A DNA stretch of 50,747 nucleotides from an uncultured Flavobacteriales bacterium (GCA_937929815.1 CALFUW010000100.1:1-50747), one strand, 5' to 3'; positions 1-9,853 are shown, counted from the stretch's first letter. Numbers and translations are program-made. Notes: a model not told the origin generated them from the letters alone.

Positions 1-1
1 A

Positions 2-181
2 GACAATGCGCTCAACCACATCATCAATGCGGCAAGGTCTTATGAGCTCTTTCTGAAAACAGAAAGCCCGGAATACATTTGGCAAAAACTTTCAGATATC
101 AAAGCTTCAGATATCCAGGAGGCAGCTGGCAGATATCTGAATCCTGACAATCTCTCAACCCTTATCTTTGAGTCGGAATGA
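2..181 (+). CDS. C-terminal end of an upstream CDS, probably M16-family peptidase (partial)
   Basis: Open frame from window start: [59 protein letters not shown]; typical M16 C-terminus; stop overlaps the ruvB start. Confidence 0.6.
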   Translation, partial: DNALNHIINAARSYELFLKTESPEYIWQKLSDIKASDIQEAAGRYLNPDNLSTLIFESE

Positions 182-1218
182 ATCCTAATCTCAACCCAGA
201 GCGCAATCGCTTTGCTGCCGAAGAGCTAGAGATAGAGCGCAAACTACGGCCAGCCACATTTGATGACTTTGCCGGTCAGGATGCTGTAGTTGAAAATTTG
301 AGGGTTTTTGTTGCAGCGGCCAATCAGCGCGGAGAGGCCCTTGACCATGTACTCCTGCATGGTCCCCCGGGCCTGGGCAAGACAACTCTGGCCAACATCA
401 TCGCAAATGAGCTGAAAGTAAATATCAAAATCACCTCCGGCCCTGTACTGGATAAACCCGGTGACCTTGCAGGACTACTTACAGGATTGGAACAGCGAGA
501 TGTTTTATTTATAGACGAAATCCACCGTCTGTCGCCTGTTGTGGAAGAATACCTGTATTCGGCAATGGAGGATTTCAAAATCGATATCATGATCGATTCA
601 GGGCCGGCGGCTCGCAGCATTCAGATTCAGATTAATCCATTTACACTCATTGGTGCTACCACGCGCAGCGGCCTTCTCACAAGTCCTCTGCGAGCGCGGT
701 TTGGTATCAACTCCCGATTGCAATATTATTCTACAGAACTTCTATCGACCATCGTAGAACGTAGTGCACATATACTCGGGGTATTAATTCAGCCCGATGC
801 TGCCGTCGAAATTGCCCGTCGCTCGCGAGGGACACCCCGGATTGCCAATGCTCTTCTGCGTAGAGTGAGAGATTTTGCACAGATTAAAGGCGACGGAAAC
901 ATTAACCTTGAAATTACCCGCTATGCGCTCAATGCCTTGCAGGTTGACGAAAACGGTCTCGATGAAATGGACAACCGCATCTTATCGGCCATTATCGAAA
1001 AATTTAATGGTGGCCCTGTAGGAATCAATACTCTTGCCACCGCCGTGGGCGAACAAGCCGGTACAATCGAAGAGGTCTATGAACCCTACCTGATTCAAGA
1101 AGGCTTTATTGCCCGTACTAGCCGCGGACGGATTGCCATGGACAAAGCCTTCCGGCATCTTGGTAAAAAGCCCCCCGGCTCAAACCTTCCTTTGCTCTTC
1201 GATCTTGATAATGTCTGA
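178..1218 (+). CDS. ruvB: Holliday junction branch migration DNA helicase RuvB
   Basis: [22 protein letters not shown] Walker A, DEIHRL Walker [19 protein letters not shown]. Confidence 0.98.
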   Translation: MNPNLNPERNRFAAEELEIERKLRPATFDDFAGQDAVVENLRVFVAAANQRGEALDHVLLHGPPGLGKTTLANIIANELKVNIKITSGPVLDKPGDLAGLLTGLEQRDVLFIDEIHRLSPVVEEYLYSAMEDFKIDIMIDSGPAARSIQIQINPFTLIGATTRSGLLTSPLRARFGINSRLQYYSTELLSTIVERSAHILGVLIQPDAAVEIARRSRGTPRIANALLRRVRDFAQIKGDGNINLEITRYALNALQVDENGLDEMDNRILSAIIEKFNGGPVGINTLATAVGEQAGTIEEVYEPYLIQEGFIARTSRGRIAMDKAFRHLGKKPPGSNLPLLFDLDNV

Positions 1219-1618
1219 TGATAGGGGTATCTGATTGTACTTAGGTTGTATCATCCTTTACATTAGCCCTTTGACCTCATTATGTAGTTGGGTGTTTTTA
1301 TATTCACTCGTTGATTCCAGCGCTGTCAAGAGCAGTTGGTATTCTTGGCGCCGGCATGACCCTTTGTCATAGTTAGACTAAAAAAATCAGCTCATCACTA
1401 AAAAGGGAAAATGCACGGCGTTTTCTCAATCGGAATCCAAAGGTGGTTACATTCGCATTACCAAGTTCTGCGCTTGCCGCAGTACACACAACGGGATTGC
1501 AACAAAACTTCTATATCACCCGGAGGTGCCTATGAAAACCATCGTTTCACAAAGATCCTCCATCTGGGTATTTTTTTTTAAATGGGTGATCTCCAGACCA
1601 GCCTTGTACAAAAGAAAT

Positions 1619-3061
1619 TTAGGTTTCCACCCTCCTGATTTTATAGTCCAATGCCGCTACAATCAGCGTCATGATCGGGCTGATCAGGCTAAATAAAGCA
1701 AAAGGCATGTAGGCTGTCGTTGCAACTCCCAGAACTCCCGAATGATAAGCACCACATGTATTCCAGGGTATTAATACTGAGGTCACAGTACCGCTGTCCT
1801 CCAGGGTGCGACTTAGATTCTCCGGAGCCAAACCTTTGTCTCTAAATGCCTTCGAATACATCTTGCCGGGAATAACCAGCGATAAGTACTGATCACTGGC
1901 ACTAAAATTTACAAACAACGTGGTGCCCACTGTGGCAGAAAACAGTGAAAATTCCGACCGTGCAAATGACATTATAGCGTGTGTGATCCTAGACAGAAAT
2001 CCACTGGCCTCCATGGCCCCACCAAAACACATGGCTGAAACAATTAGCCAGACCGTGTTGAGCATGCCGGCCATTCCACCGGTGGTTAGCAGATCATCCA
2101 GCTCCGACATACCGGTTACAATTTCATGTTTGACAGTCAGTACCCGAATTAGTATTTTGGTCTGTTCGACGGCGTTTAAACCACTCAACTGATGTCCGCG
2201 TTGAAAAAGCAAACTCACCAGCAGACCACCAAAAATTCCTACAAATATTGCAGGTATGCTGGGAAACCTCTTCGCAATTAGCACGATCACTAGACCAGGT
2301 ATTAGAAGCAACCAACCTGATATGTGAAAGGATTCTGTAAGTGCAGCGACCATCTCATTGGATAAATCACCCAGTGGAGTTTCCCTGGATTGGAAAACTG
2401 AAATAATTGAAAAGGCAGCAAGGGATAGTCCATAGCTCGGAAAAGTGGTAATGGTCATGTATCGTATGTGTGTGGTCAGATCTGTGCCCGCCACAGCAGG
2501 TGCGAGGTTGGTTGTGTCGGATAAAGGGCTCATCTTGTCGCCGAAATAAGCACCCGTCAGAATAGCACCCGCAGTGATTGCCGAGTTGATACCCAGGGAG
2601 TTACCAATGCCCATCAATGCAATTCCCACAGTGGCTGTAGTGCTCCATGAGCTACCGGTAGACAGCGAAACAACAGACGACACAACGACCGCTAGCGGAA
2701 GAAAAAAACGTGGAGATAAAATTTTTAGACCATAGTAAATCATTGTAGGTACAATACCACTAAAGGTCCAAATGGCTGCCAATGAACCAATCAACAATAA
2801 AATAAAAATGGCCGGGCTGCTCTGTTGTATGTTTTTTGCTATTTTATCCATGATCTCAGACCATGTGACTCCAAAGCAATGCGCCAGTCCAAAAGTCAAA
2901 AATGTACAAAAGATCAGTATTATCTGATTGCTTCCACCTAAGGCGTCGTCTCCACTTACAAATAAAACATTGATAGACAGCAACATAATTAAGACTGTAA
3001 CCGGGAGAAGCGCAGTGATTAACGGTATTCGATCGATTTTCAACTGATTTTTTACAGACAA
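1619..3061 (-). CDS. nhaC: Na+/H+ antiporter, NhaC family
   Basis: Multi-TM protein with GAYFGDKMSPLSDTTNLAPAVAGTDL motif; apparent TTG start. Confidence 0.9.
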   Translation of the reverse strand: MSVKNQLKIDRIPLITALLPVTVLIMLLSINVLFVSGDDALGGSNQIILIFCTFLTFGLAHCFGVTWSEIMDKIAKNIQQSSPAIFILLLIGSLAAIWTFSGIVPTMIYYGLKILSPRFFLPLAVVVSSVVSLSTGSSWSTTATVGIALMGIGNSLGINSAITAGAILTGAYFGDKMSPLSDTTNLAPAVAGTDLTTHIRYMTITTFPSYGLSLAAFSIISVFQSRETPLGDLSNEMVAALTESFHISGWLLLIPGLVIVLIAKRFPSIPAIFVGIFGGLLVSLLFQRGHQLSGLNAVEQTKILIRVLTVKHEIVTGMSELDDLLTTGGMAGMLNTVWLIVSAMCFGGAMEASGFLSRITHAIMSFARSEFSLFSATVGTTLFVNFSASDQYLSLVIPGKMYSKAFRDKGLAPENLSRTLEDSGTVTSVLIPWNTCGAYHSGVLGVATTAYMPFALFSLISPIMTLIVAALDYKIRRVET

Positions 3062-3191
3062 ATTAAATTGATTCTGAAATCAAAATCGAAATTTAACTGT
3101 TTTATACATTGAAATTCCTTGAGATTATCGAAATTTGCGTTAGTGTGCATAATACACTTACTAGGGTGCAACAGGAAAAAACACACTTACT

Positions 3192-3620
3192 ATGGTACAA
3201 TACGAAATTGAAAATCCCAACACTCTGTCCGGTAACAAAATATTGATTTTTGAGAATGACGAAGTAAACCAACTTCTCCTTAAAATCATTTTGGAAAACA
3301 ATGATTTACAACCGGAAATTATACACAATTATGAAACGCTATACCAAAAAATAAAAAGCCACTCCTATGAATTGCTCCTTTTGGATATGGAGAATAAAAA
3401 TCCTTCCTCATTCGAAATCATTGATACCATCCGAAAAGAAATTAAATCAGATATACCCGTGATTGGTCTCTCGACGAAAGATTACCGTGGCAGAGCTATC
3501 TATCATGGAATCAATGTATTATTACAACGACCCATCGAAAATCGCACTTTGATGCACCACATCATGAGAGTTATCTACGGAAACTCCCGGTATAAAAATC
3601 CTATCACCGTCACGATTTAG
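3192..3620 (+). CDS. Stand-alone receiver (REC) domain protein, divergent acidic pocket and switch residues
   Basis: KILIFENDEVNQLLLKIIL...LLLLDMENKN...IPVIGLST...LLQRPIE follows the REC beta/alpha pattern. Confidence 0.75.
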   Translation: MVQYEIENPNTLSGNKILIFENDEVNQLLLKIILENNDLQPEIIHNYETLYQKIKSHSYELLLLDMENKNPSSFEIIDTIRKEIKSDIPVIGLSTKDYRGRAIYHGINVLLQRPIENRTLMHHIMRVIYGNSRYKNPITVTI

Positions 3621-5546
3621 TAAAATCTGCTCTCCATCCATCATTACGACGCAGATCTTTTCACCCATATTTAGATCAGCTTGATAAAATCCAAGTTTAG
3701 GATTTTTGCTAAAATAATTCGGATTAAACCGTACCAAAAGTGTATCGCTACTATTGAGCTTTAATCTGACTTCAAGAGGATTTTGTATCCATTCAATTCG
3801 CGATTCATCGAGTCCTTTTGATTTCAAATATTTTGAAATAGAGAAAGTGATTTTGTCCCGAAAGGCCTGATCTTTATTATATACAATTGCTCCAAAACCT
3901 GAATCCATATACAATAAAAATACTGGCGCATTGTGCACCGAATACAATTCGAGTTTCAGTACATTTTTCGATAAATAATGCGAGTGCACTATCGAATTTA
4001 TCAGAAAAATCACTACCAATATCAGACTCGTAAATAGATATATCTTTTTCCGATATACACATCCAATCGAACCTAAAATAGTGAAAGCCATACATAACAG
4101 AAATTGAGTATCTGATATATAAATGTCAGTGATAGTAGACAAAGGAGCACTTTGAATACATTCTGTTAAATAGTTATTTAATCGAATGACCAATGAGGGA
4201 ATGATACCAAAAGGACGTATTTCCGGTACAAAAACAGATATTACAGCAGTGGGAAAACCAATAAATAAAGCAAGCGTTACCAAAGGAATGGCATAAATAT
4301 TTGCAAGAAAAAACCATGTTGGAAATTTAGAAAAATAATATATCGCGAATGGCATCGTAAACACTTGAGCTGCCACAGATACAGACAAAAGTTCACTAAT
4401 TTTCTTCAATAAAATGTGTGAAGAGAAATCAAGTATTTTATTTATAAATTTAGCAGTTGTTACAATGCCAAAAACTGCTGAGTAACTCAATTGAAAACCA
4501 ATATCTGAAAGCATAAAGGGTGAACAGGATAATATTACCAATGCAGACAAGCATAGCGAGTGGTAAATACCAGTTTTTCGCCTTAATGCCAATCCGGTCT
4601 GAATAAAGGTAAACATAGTAGCTGCTCTTATGACAGAGGGGGAGAGTCCTGTAAACAAAGCATAAAACCATAAAGAACCAATCACAAATACTGCTTGAAA
4701 TATTCGATACCTGCTCCCGAAAAAAAACGATAAAAAATAAGATACTAACAAATAAATCAAACCTGTATGCAGACCTGATACCGCAAGGACGTGTATAATA
4801 CCTGTATCAGAATACGCAGTGCGGGTGGATTCACTGAGATAGTCTTTGGTGCCTGTAAGCAATGCGATTAATACTTCTTTGTCTTTGGGATCACCGGGCC
4901 ATTTTTTTATGACTTCTACCATGGTTTGATTTATCTTCCATGCTATTTTGAAAAGATTAAATTGCTCTCTCTTCTCAACCTTTACAATCGAGGTAGGACG
5001 GATGTAAGACTGATGTGTGATACCCTTACTCAAAAAGTATTTTGCAGGTGAAAAAGCATATGGAATTTTAATATCTCTAACCGGCGTGAAAGTACTGGAA
5101 CACACCAATAGATCTCCGGGTAAAATACTGTCTGTAAAGCTATCTTTGGGAAGATAAAGAATAGATCTGAACAGAGGATTTCCTAAAGTATCTACTATCA
5201 ATCCCTTAAGCTGAATATCGGTTTCTTTCTTCTTGAGAATTCGCTCAACTTTAACAACGGATAAGCTGGAGAATTCATCTTTGTACCTGCTTATTTTCTG
5301 AAATTCGATTGAATATAAAATTATTCCCAATACATAAAAGGCAAAAAATCCCCACATTCCCCTATTTTGCCTGTTCAATATGTAAAGAAAAAAAAGCAAA
5401 AGAAAAATACCTATCCAATACTCAAAAAATTCATTCAGAGTATATGCTTGGGCAGTCAGAAGCCCTGCAATAAAAGAAAATGTGATTTTAAAAAGCCAAT
5501 GGTGGGGCCTCGGTGTATAGGAGTCTGTAACTGTGGAGGCTTTCAA
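3522..5546 (-). CDS. comEC: ComEC/Rec2-family competence/DNA-uptake membrane protein
   Basis: DUF4131-like N-terminus, LLTGTKDYLSESTRTAYSDTGIIHVLAVSGLHTGLIYLLV, GLSPSVIRAATMFTFIQTGLALRRKT. Confidence 0.93.
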   Translation of the reverse strand: MKASTVTDSYTPRPHHWLFKITFSFIAGLLTAQAYTLNEFFEYWIGIFLLLFFLYILNRQNRGMWGFFAFYVLGIILYSIEFQKISRYKDEFSSLSVVKVERILKKKETDIQLKGLIVDTLGNPLFRSILYLPKDSFTDSILPGDLLVCSSTFTPVRDIKIPYAFSPAKYFLSKGITHQSYIRPTSIVKVEKREQFNLFKIAWKINQTMVEVIKKWPGDPKDKEVLIALLTGTKDYLSESTRTAYSDTGIIHVLAVSGLHTGLIYLLVSYFLSFFFGSRYRIFQAVFVIGSLWFYALFTGLSPSVIRAATMFTFIQTGLALRRKTGIYHSLCLSALVILSCSPFMLSDIGFQLSYSAVFGIVTTAKFINKILDFSSHILLKKISELLSVSVAAQVFTMPFAIYYFSKFPTWFFLANIYAIPLVTLALFIGFPTAVISVFVPEIRPFGIIPSLVIRLNNYLTECIQSAPLSTITDIYISDTQFLLCMAFTILGSIGCVYRKKIYLFTSLILVVIFLINSIVHSHYLSKNVLKLELYSVHNAPVFLLYMDSGFGAIVYNKDQAFRDKITFSISKYLKSKGLDESRIEWIQNPLEVRLKLNSSDTLLVRFNPNYFSKNPKLGFYQADLNMGEKICVVMMDGEQILLNRDGDRIFIPGVSVDNSHDVVHQSAIFDGSL

Positions 5547-6699
5547 ACTTTATATTTTCATAGTAAAAATAAATGATATCACGATATTCAAAACCTTGAG
5601 AAGCCATATTTATGGCGCCTTCCTGAGACATTCCGACACCGTGGCCGTTTCCTCTGCCCTTTAGTATATAATAATCACCTTCCGGCCGTATATCGAAAAA
5701 TGTAGACCTAAGCTGAAAATGAAATCTTAAGTCCCTTAAGGGAAAAGATTTGCCGTTAAAATAAAAGTGATTCAATCGGGTAGGCTGAGTGAACGAATCG
5801 ATTGCATCTACCAAATCTTTTGTAATTTGTACTTGAAGTTTGCGGGCGATATACTCCTGCACTTCCTTTTTCGGCAGACGCTTGACCCATTCATAGGAAC
5901 TCATGCCCTCGGAGTATGGATCTTGTTTTGCTTTCAGGTTGGGTAGTTTTCGGTGCCAAGCATCTTCGGCACATACCGTATAACCTCCACTGTTTGCATG
6001 AAATGCAGCAAAAATCGGATCTCCTGTCTCCGAGTCTACCACTATGGTATCAAGTGTTTCTGCTACGGCCCGCTTTATTAATTCAGCATTTCGATAGTAA
6101 GCCCTGCTGTGATAGACTTGTGATGAAATATCATCTTTCAGATTATACCCCTCTTTGATATGTTTATTTTTGTTTCGTATTGCAAACGTGCGGGCTAATA
6201 CCGCTTGTGCTTTAAAATACTCCAATTGATCCACATTTCCACCCTCAGATTCTACTACTCCAGCTACATATTGTTCTAAGTTGACCAGATTAACGGCTAT
6301 AAGATTTTGATTTTGGGGCCATAGAAGGAGAGAACCGTCATACCATCGCTCTTTTTTGTTTACGTGAATCAAAAAATTCGATGATGTGTCTTCAGAACAA
6401 AAGGCTAAAGCATAGAATTTTCCGAGTGATTTTTTACCAACTTTAATATGTATATACTGACCTGTATTTTGAATGGAAAACAAGGTATTCTCCGATGTTG
6501 AATGCACTGTAAATATAGTATCGACAAGCTCACGATTCTGCCCCAGAGCTATGATGTGATACAACCCATTTTTAACTCTAAATAGACACTCAGAAAAATT
6601 CTCGTTACTAAACAAGCGGACCTTTATATCCCATGGTTGGCTGTGAATCCGATGGCATGAAAATATGATACATAGAATAATGAGGATACCGCTACGCAT
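5488..6699 (-). CDS. SpoIID/LytB domain-containing secreted protein
   Basis: Signal peptide; LEQYVAGVVESEGG, EYFKAQAVLARTFAIRNK, FAAFHANSGGYT, GRGNGHGVGMSQEGA. Confidence 0.92.
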   Translation of the reverse strand: MRSGILIILCIIFSCHRIHSQPWDIKVRLFSNENFSECLFRVKNGLYHIIALGQNRELVDTIFTVHSTSENTLFSIQNTGQYIHIKVGKKSLGKFYALAFCSEDTSSNFLIHVNKKERWYDGSLLLWPQNQNLIAVNLVNLEQYVAGVVESEGGNVDQLEYFKAQAVLARTFAIRNKNKHIKEGYNLKDDISSQVYHSRAYYRNAELIKRAVAETLDTIVVDSETGDPIFAAFHANSGGYTVCAEDAWHRKLPNLKAKQDPYSEGMSSYEWVKRLPKKEVQEYIARKLQVQITKDLVDAIDSFTQPTRLNHFYFNGKSFPLRDLRFHFQLRSTFFDIRPEGDYYILKGRGNGHGVGMSQEGAINMASQGFEYRDIIYFYYENIKFESLHSYRLLYTEAPPLAF

Positions 6700-7804
6700 T
6701 TTTAGTCTTTTCGATATGATTGAATATTGCCGTTGCCGCTCTTTTAGATGCGCCTTTTCCTCCTAACTTTTCACGAAGTATCAGAAATTCTTCCTTTTGA
6801 GCATCTATTACTTTCTGATCTTTGAGAAGTTTTCGTACCCACTCCTCCACTTTGTAGACCGAACATTCGGATTGAATCAATTCTGGGACAGCTTTTTTGT
6901 TGAGTATGAGGTTTACAAGAGATATGTATTTGACTTTTACGAGACGTTTAGCTATCCAAAAGCTTACAGGACTACCCTTGTAAACCACTGCAAAAGGCAC
7001 ACCCAGGAGTGCTGTTTCCAGTGTGGCTGTACCTGAAGTTACGATAGCAGCCTTGGAGCGGTTTAGCAGCTGATAGGTTTTACCAAAGTGGAGTTCAATA
7101 TTGGTAATATCAGATATATATAAGCCATAGATGTGTTCGTCTACTGAGGGAGCTCCTGCAACTACAAAAGAGTATTCAGGATTTCGGCGGGCAATTTCTG
7201 CCATCACTGGTAAGACATTGTGAACTTCCTGTAGTCTACTGCCCGGTAAAAAGGCAATATCGTAAGGCTTGTTTTGATTGATGATTGATGGATTTAGATA
7301 ATCATCCAATGCATCATACAACGGGTGGCCAACATACTCAACTTTATAATTGTATTTCTCATAAAAATTTTTCTCAAAAGGTAATATAGTAATCATTAGA
7401 TCAATATCCCTTTTGATTTGGTAAACCCTTCGCTCTTTCCATGCCCATATTTGCGGGCTTATGTAGTAAATGTTGAGGTATCCTTTTGCTTTGGCAAATT
7501 TTGCTATTCGCATATTAAAACCAGGGAAATCGATGTAGATAATCGCATCCGGTCGGTTTTGTGTAATCCACTTTTTACAATAGCTTAAATTTTTAAGAAT
7601 TTTAGGAAGATTTTTCAATACTTCATAAAAGCCCATAAAGGCCATTTCTCGATAGTGAAGCAAAAGCTTTGCACCGGCTGCTGCCATTTTGTCACCTCCA
7701 AAACAGTAAAAAGTGCTTTCCGGATAAAATTCCCGAAGATTTTTTATCAGGTTTGCTCCGTGCAAATCACCTGAGGACTCTCCAGCTAACAAGAGAAAAT
7801 TCAT
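6692..7804 (-). CDS. lpxB: Lipid-A-disaccharide synthase
   Basis: AGESSGDLHGANLIKNL, YYISPQIWAWKERR, YVGHPLYD, LPGSRLQEV, VTSGTATLETALLGVPFAVVYK. Confidence 0.97.
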   Translation of the reverse strand: MNFLLLAGESSGDLHGANLIKNLREFYPESTFYCFGGDKMAAAGAKLLLHYREMAFMGFYEVLKNLPKILKNLSYCKKWITQNRPDAIIYIDFPGFNMRIAKFAKAKGYLNIYYISPQIWAWKERRVYQIKRDIDLMITILPFEKNFYEKYNYKVEYVGHPLYDALDDYLNPSIINQNKPYDIAFLPGSRLQEVHNVLPVMAEIARRNPEYSFVVAGAPSVDEHIYGLYISDITNIELHFGKTYQLLNRSKAAIVTSGTATLETALLGVPFAVVYKGSPVSFWIAKRLVKVKYISLVNLILNKKAVPELIQSECSVYKVEEWVRKLLKDQKVIDAQKEEFLILREKLGGKGASKRAATAIFNHIEKTKNA

Positions 7805-7869
7805 AGTTTTGGAGTATCCTACAAATAAATATTCAGCTCAAAATCCGGCCACAGAATCTTAAAAATTTT

Positions 7870-8181
7870 TTATAACAAATATTTGTGAATAACTGAGATA
7901 ATCAACAGTATTAATGTGACCAAAAGTATACCTCGGGAAGTATGATCTTTTTGTTTGCGTAAAAACAGAAAAAAAAGACCCACATTGACAATAAGTCCCA
8001 GACTTATGACCTGAAAAAGAAGATTCTTGACCTCAAACTCTGTAAGAGTGACCTGGCCTGTCAACAATACCGGATATTTAAGAACCAATCCGAGTATACA
8101 TAGAATGGGAGCCACAAGCGCGAGAAATCCACCTGCCATCAGGCTTCCTTGGGGGCGAATTTCTGAATTTCGAAATTCCAT
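7870..8181 (-). CDS. Small multi-TM membrane protein, unknown
   Basis: 103 aa ORF with three hydrophobic stretches, same strand between surE and lpxB. Confidence 0.6.
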   Translation of the reverse strand: MEFRNSEIRPQGSLMAGGFLALVAPILCILGLVLKYPVLLTGQVTLTEFEVKNLLFQVISLGLIVNVGLFFLFLRKQKDHTSRGILLVTLILLIISVIHKYLL

Positions 8182-8939
8182 TTTGACATAGTTTGAAGCT
8201 GATTGTATGCCGTGAAGTCCACATTTATTGGTACAACGGAAATGAAGTAATTTTTTAATGCATACTCGTCGGTATCGGTACCCGGGTCGTGGTTTACAAA
8301 CTGGCCGGAAAGCCAGAAATACCTGCGACCTCTCGGATCCGTGCGCACATCAATTTCCTCCTCCCAGATTGCATCAGCCTGGCGGCATATTCGCACTCCT
8401 CTGTAGTCTTGACCATTTACGACCTTCGGGATGTTGACATTCAGACAGATGCCTTTTGGCAGTCCGTGTTTCAAAACTATTTTTGAAATTACCCGAACCC
8501 ATCGTTTAGCTTTCGAAAAATCGGCTTCCCAGGCATAGTCCAGAAGCGAAAAGCCAATGGATGGAATATTTTCTAGTGCCCCTTCTACAGCTGCCGACAT
8601 CGTGCCACTGTAAATAACGTTGATAGACGAGTTTGATCCGTGATTAATGCCTGAAACAATCAGATCCGGCTTACGAGGCAGCAGGTAGGAAATGGCTAAC
8701 TTGACACAATCTACCGGAGTTCCACTGCAGGCATATTCCTTCTGAGAACCATCATCTATCTTTATAGGGTCGCAACGAAGTGACGAATTGATCGTAATGG
8801 CATGCCCCATCCCTGACTGAGGCTTATCCGGCGCCACTACCACTACATCTCCAACTACACTCACCGCGTCAATAAGATTGCGAATACCCGGAGCGGTGAT
8901 TCCATCATCATTGCAGACCAGAATCAGTGGTTTTTTCAT
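8139..8939 (-). CDS. surE: 5'-nucleotidase SurE
   Basis: MKKPLILVCNDDGITAPGIRNL, APDKPQSGMGHAIT, SGINHGSNSSINVIYSGTMSAAVEG; start moved in from ORF-track 9038 because the N-terminal 33 aa are atypical and a TATTTTTG box lies inside them. Confidence 0.93.
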   Translation of the reverse strand: MKKPLILVCNDDGITAPGIRNLIDAVSVVGDVVVVAPDKPQSGMGHAITINSSLRCDPIKIDDGSQKEYACSGTPVDCVKLAISYLLPRKPDLIVSGINHGSNSSINVIYSGTMSAAVEGALENIPSIGFSLLDYAWEADFSKAKRWVRVISKIVLKHGLPKGICLNVNIPKVVNGQDYRGVRICRQADAIWEEEIDVRTDPRGRRYFWLSGQFVNHDPGTDTDEYALKNYFISVVPINVDFTAYNQLQTMSKWNFEIQKFAPKEA

Positions 8940-8958
8940 TTCATTACTTAATGTCATG

Positions 8959-8966
8959 CAAAAATA
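8959..8966 (-). promoter_or_regulatory. Bacteroidetes-type -7 element (TATTTTTG) upstream of surE
   Basis: Exact TAnnTTTG on minus strand (plus: CAAAAATA) about 20 nt upstream of the MKKP start; no convincing -33. Confidence 0.45.
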
Positions 8967-9010
8967 GAGGATTTCAAAGTGAGCGGTCTGTGAGCAGGCA
9001 TGCGATTTGT

Positions 9011-9018
9011 TATTTTTG
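9011..9018 (+). promoter_or_regulatory. Bacteroidetes-type -7 element (TATTTTTG) upstream of zinc metallopeptidase gene
   Basis: Exact TAnnTTTG, 20 nt before ATG at 9039. Confidence 0.45.
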
Positions 9019-9038
9019 TTCAAAAAAAATAAAAGCAT

Positions 9039-9725
9039 ATGATACTAATTCTGATTGTTTTTGCTGTTGTTGGTTATATTGTTCAACTTAAGCTAAAATC
9101 AAAATTTGAGAAATACAGCCGCGTGCCTGTAGCTGCGGGTCTTACCGGAGCCGAAGTAGCTGAGAAGATGCTTCACGACCATGGAATATATGATGTGAGA
9201 ATAATAAGTGTTCCGGGGAAATTGACCGATCACTACAATCCTCTGGAGAAAACCGTAAATCTCTCTCCGGATGTGTACAACGGCCGATCTGTAGCCGCTG
9301 CCGCCGTAGCCGCTCATGAAGTTGGCCATGCAGTACAGCATGCCACTGCATACTCATGGCTTCAAATGCGTTCTGCATTGGTGCCGGTGGTGAGCTTTAG
9401 CAGCAGAATGCTCTCGTTTATATTTCTTTTTATGTTGTTTGGATCATTAATCGTAAATGCTTTCCCGATCCAAACTGTTCTGATTACGATCATAGTGCTG
9501 CAAGGTGCAATAACTTTATTTACCCTCATCACCCTGCCGGTAGAGTATGATGCTAGCAATAGAGCACTAATTTGGCTCGATAACGTAGGAATCACTTCTG
9601 CCCGTGAACATGAGATGGCTAAAGATGCTCTCAAATGGGCTGCAAATACCTATCTTGTAGCAGCACTTGCATCACTTGCCCAGCTGATGTATTACATTAT
9701 GATATTCCTAAACAACAGAGATTAA
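9039..9725 (+). CDS. Zinc metallopeptidase, YugP-like (Zn_peptidase_2) membrane protein
   Basis: GLTGAEVAEKMLHDHGI, AAAAVAAHEVGHAVQHATAY HEXXH, TM helices. Confidence 0.92.
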   Translation: MILILIVFAVVGYIVQLKLKSKFEKYSRVPVAAGLTGAEVAEKMLHDHGIYDVRIISVPGKLTDHYNPLEKTVNLSPDVYNGRSVAAAAVAAHEVGHAVQHATAYSWLQMRSALVPVVSFSSRMLSFIFLFMLFGSLIVNAFPIQTVLITIIVLQGAITLFTLITLPVEYDASNRALIWLDNVGITSAREHEMAKDALKWAANTYLVAALASLAQLMYYIMIFLNNRD

Positions 9726-9749
9726 TTTCATACTTTTTTCTTTCGTGGT

Positions 9750-9779
9750 GAAGAGCTGTCCTGCATCGGACAGCTCTTC
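9750..9779 (+). terminator. Rho-independent-like hairpin
   Basis: GAAGAGCTGTCC-TGCATC-GGACAGCTCTTC, perfect 12 bp stem, followed by TACTTTTA. Confidence 0.8.
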
Positions 9780-9845
9780 TACTTTTACAGGGTCATGGCG
9801 CCTTGTTTCTTTTCCGATTAATGAAATATTTAAGTATTTGTATTG

Positions 9846-9853
9846 TAGTTTTG
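9846..9853 (+). promoter_or_regulatory. Possible -7 element (TAGTTTTG) upstream of sucA
   Basis: Exact TAnnTTTG 48 nt before sucA ATG, just after terminator. Confidence 0.4.

Noticed and set aside
1219-1618. Possible coding remnant in the ruvB-nhaC spacer (e.g. ESKGGYIRITKF...NGIATKLLYHPEVP and an SD-like GGAGGTG before an ATG)
   Set aside because: Short, no supported homology by eye, and the frame soon runs antisense into nhaC; insufficient evidence for a gene or pseudogene
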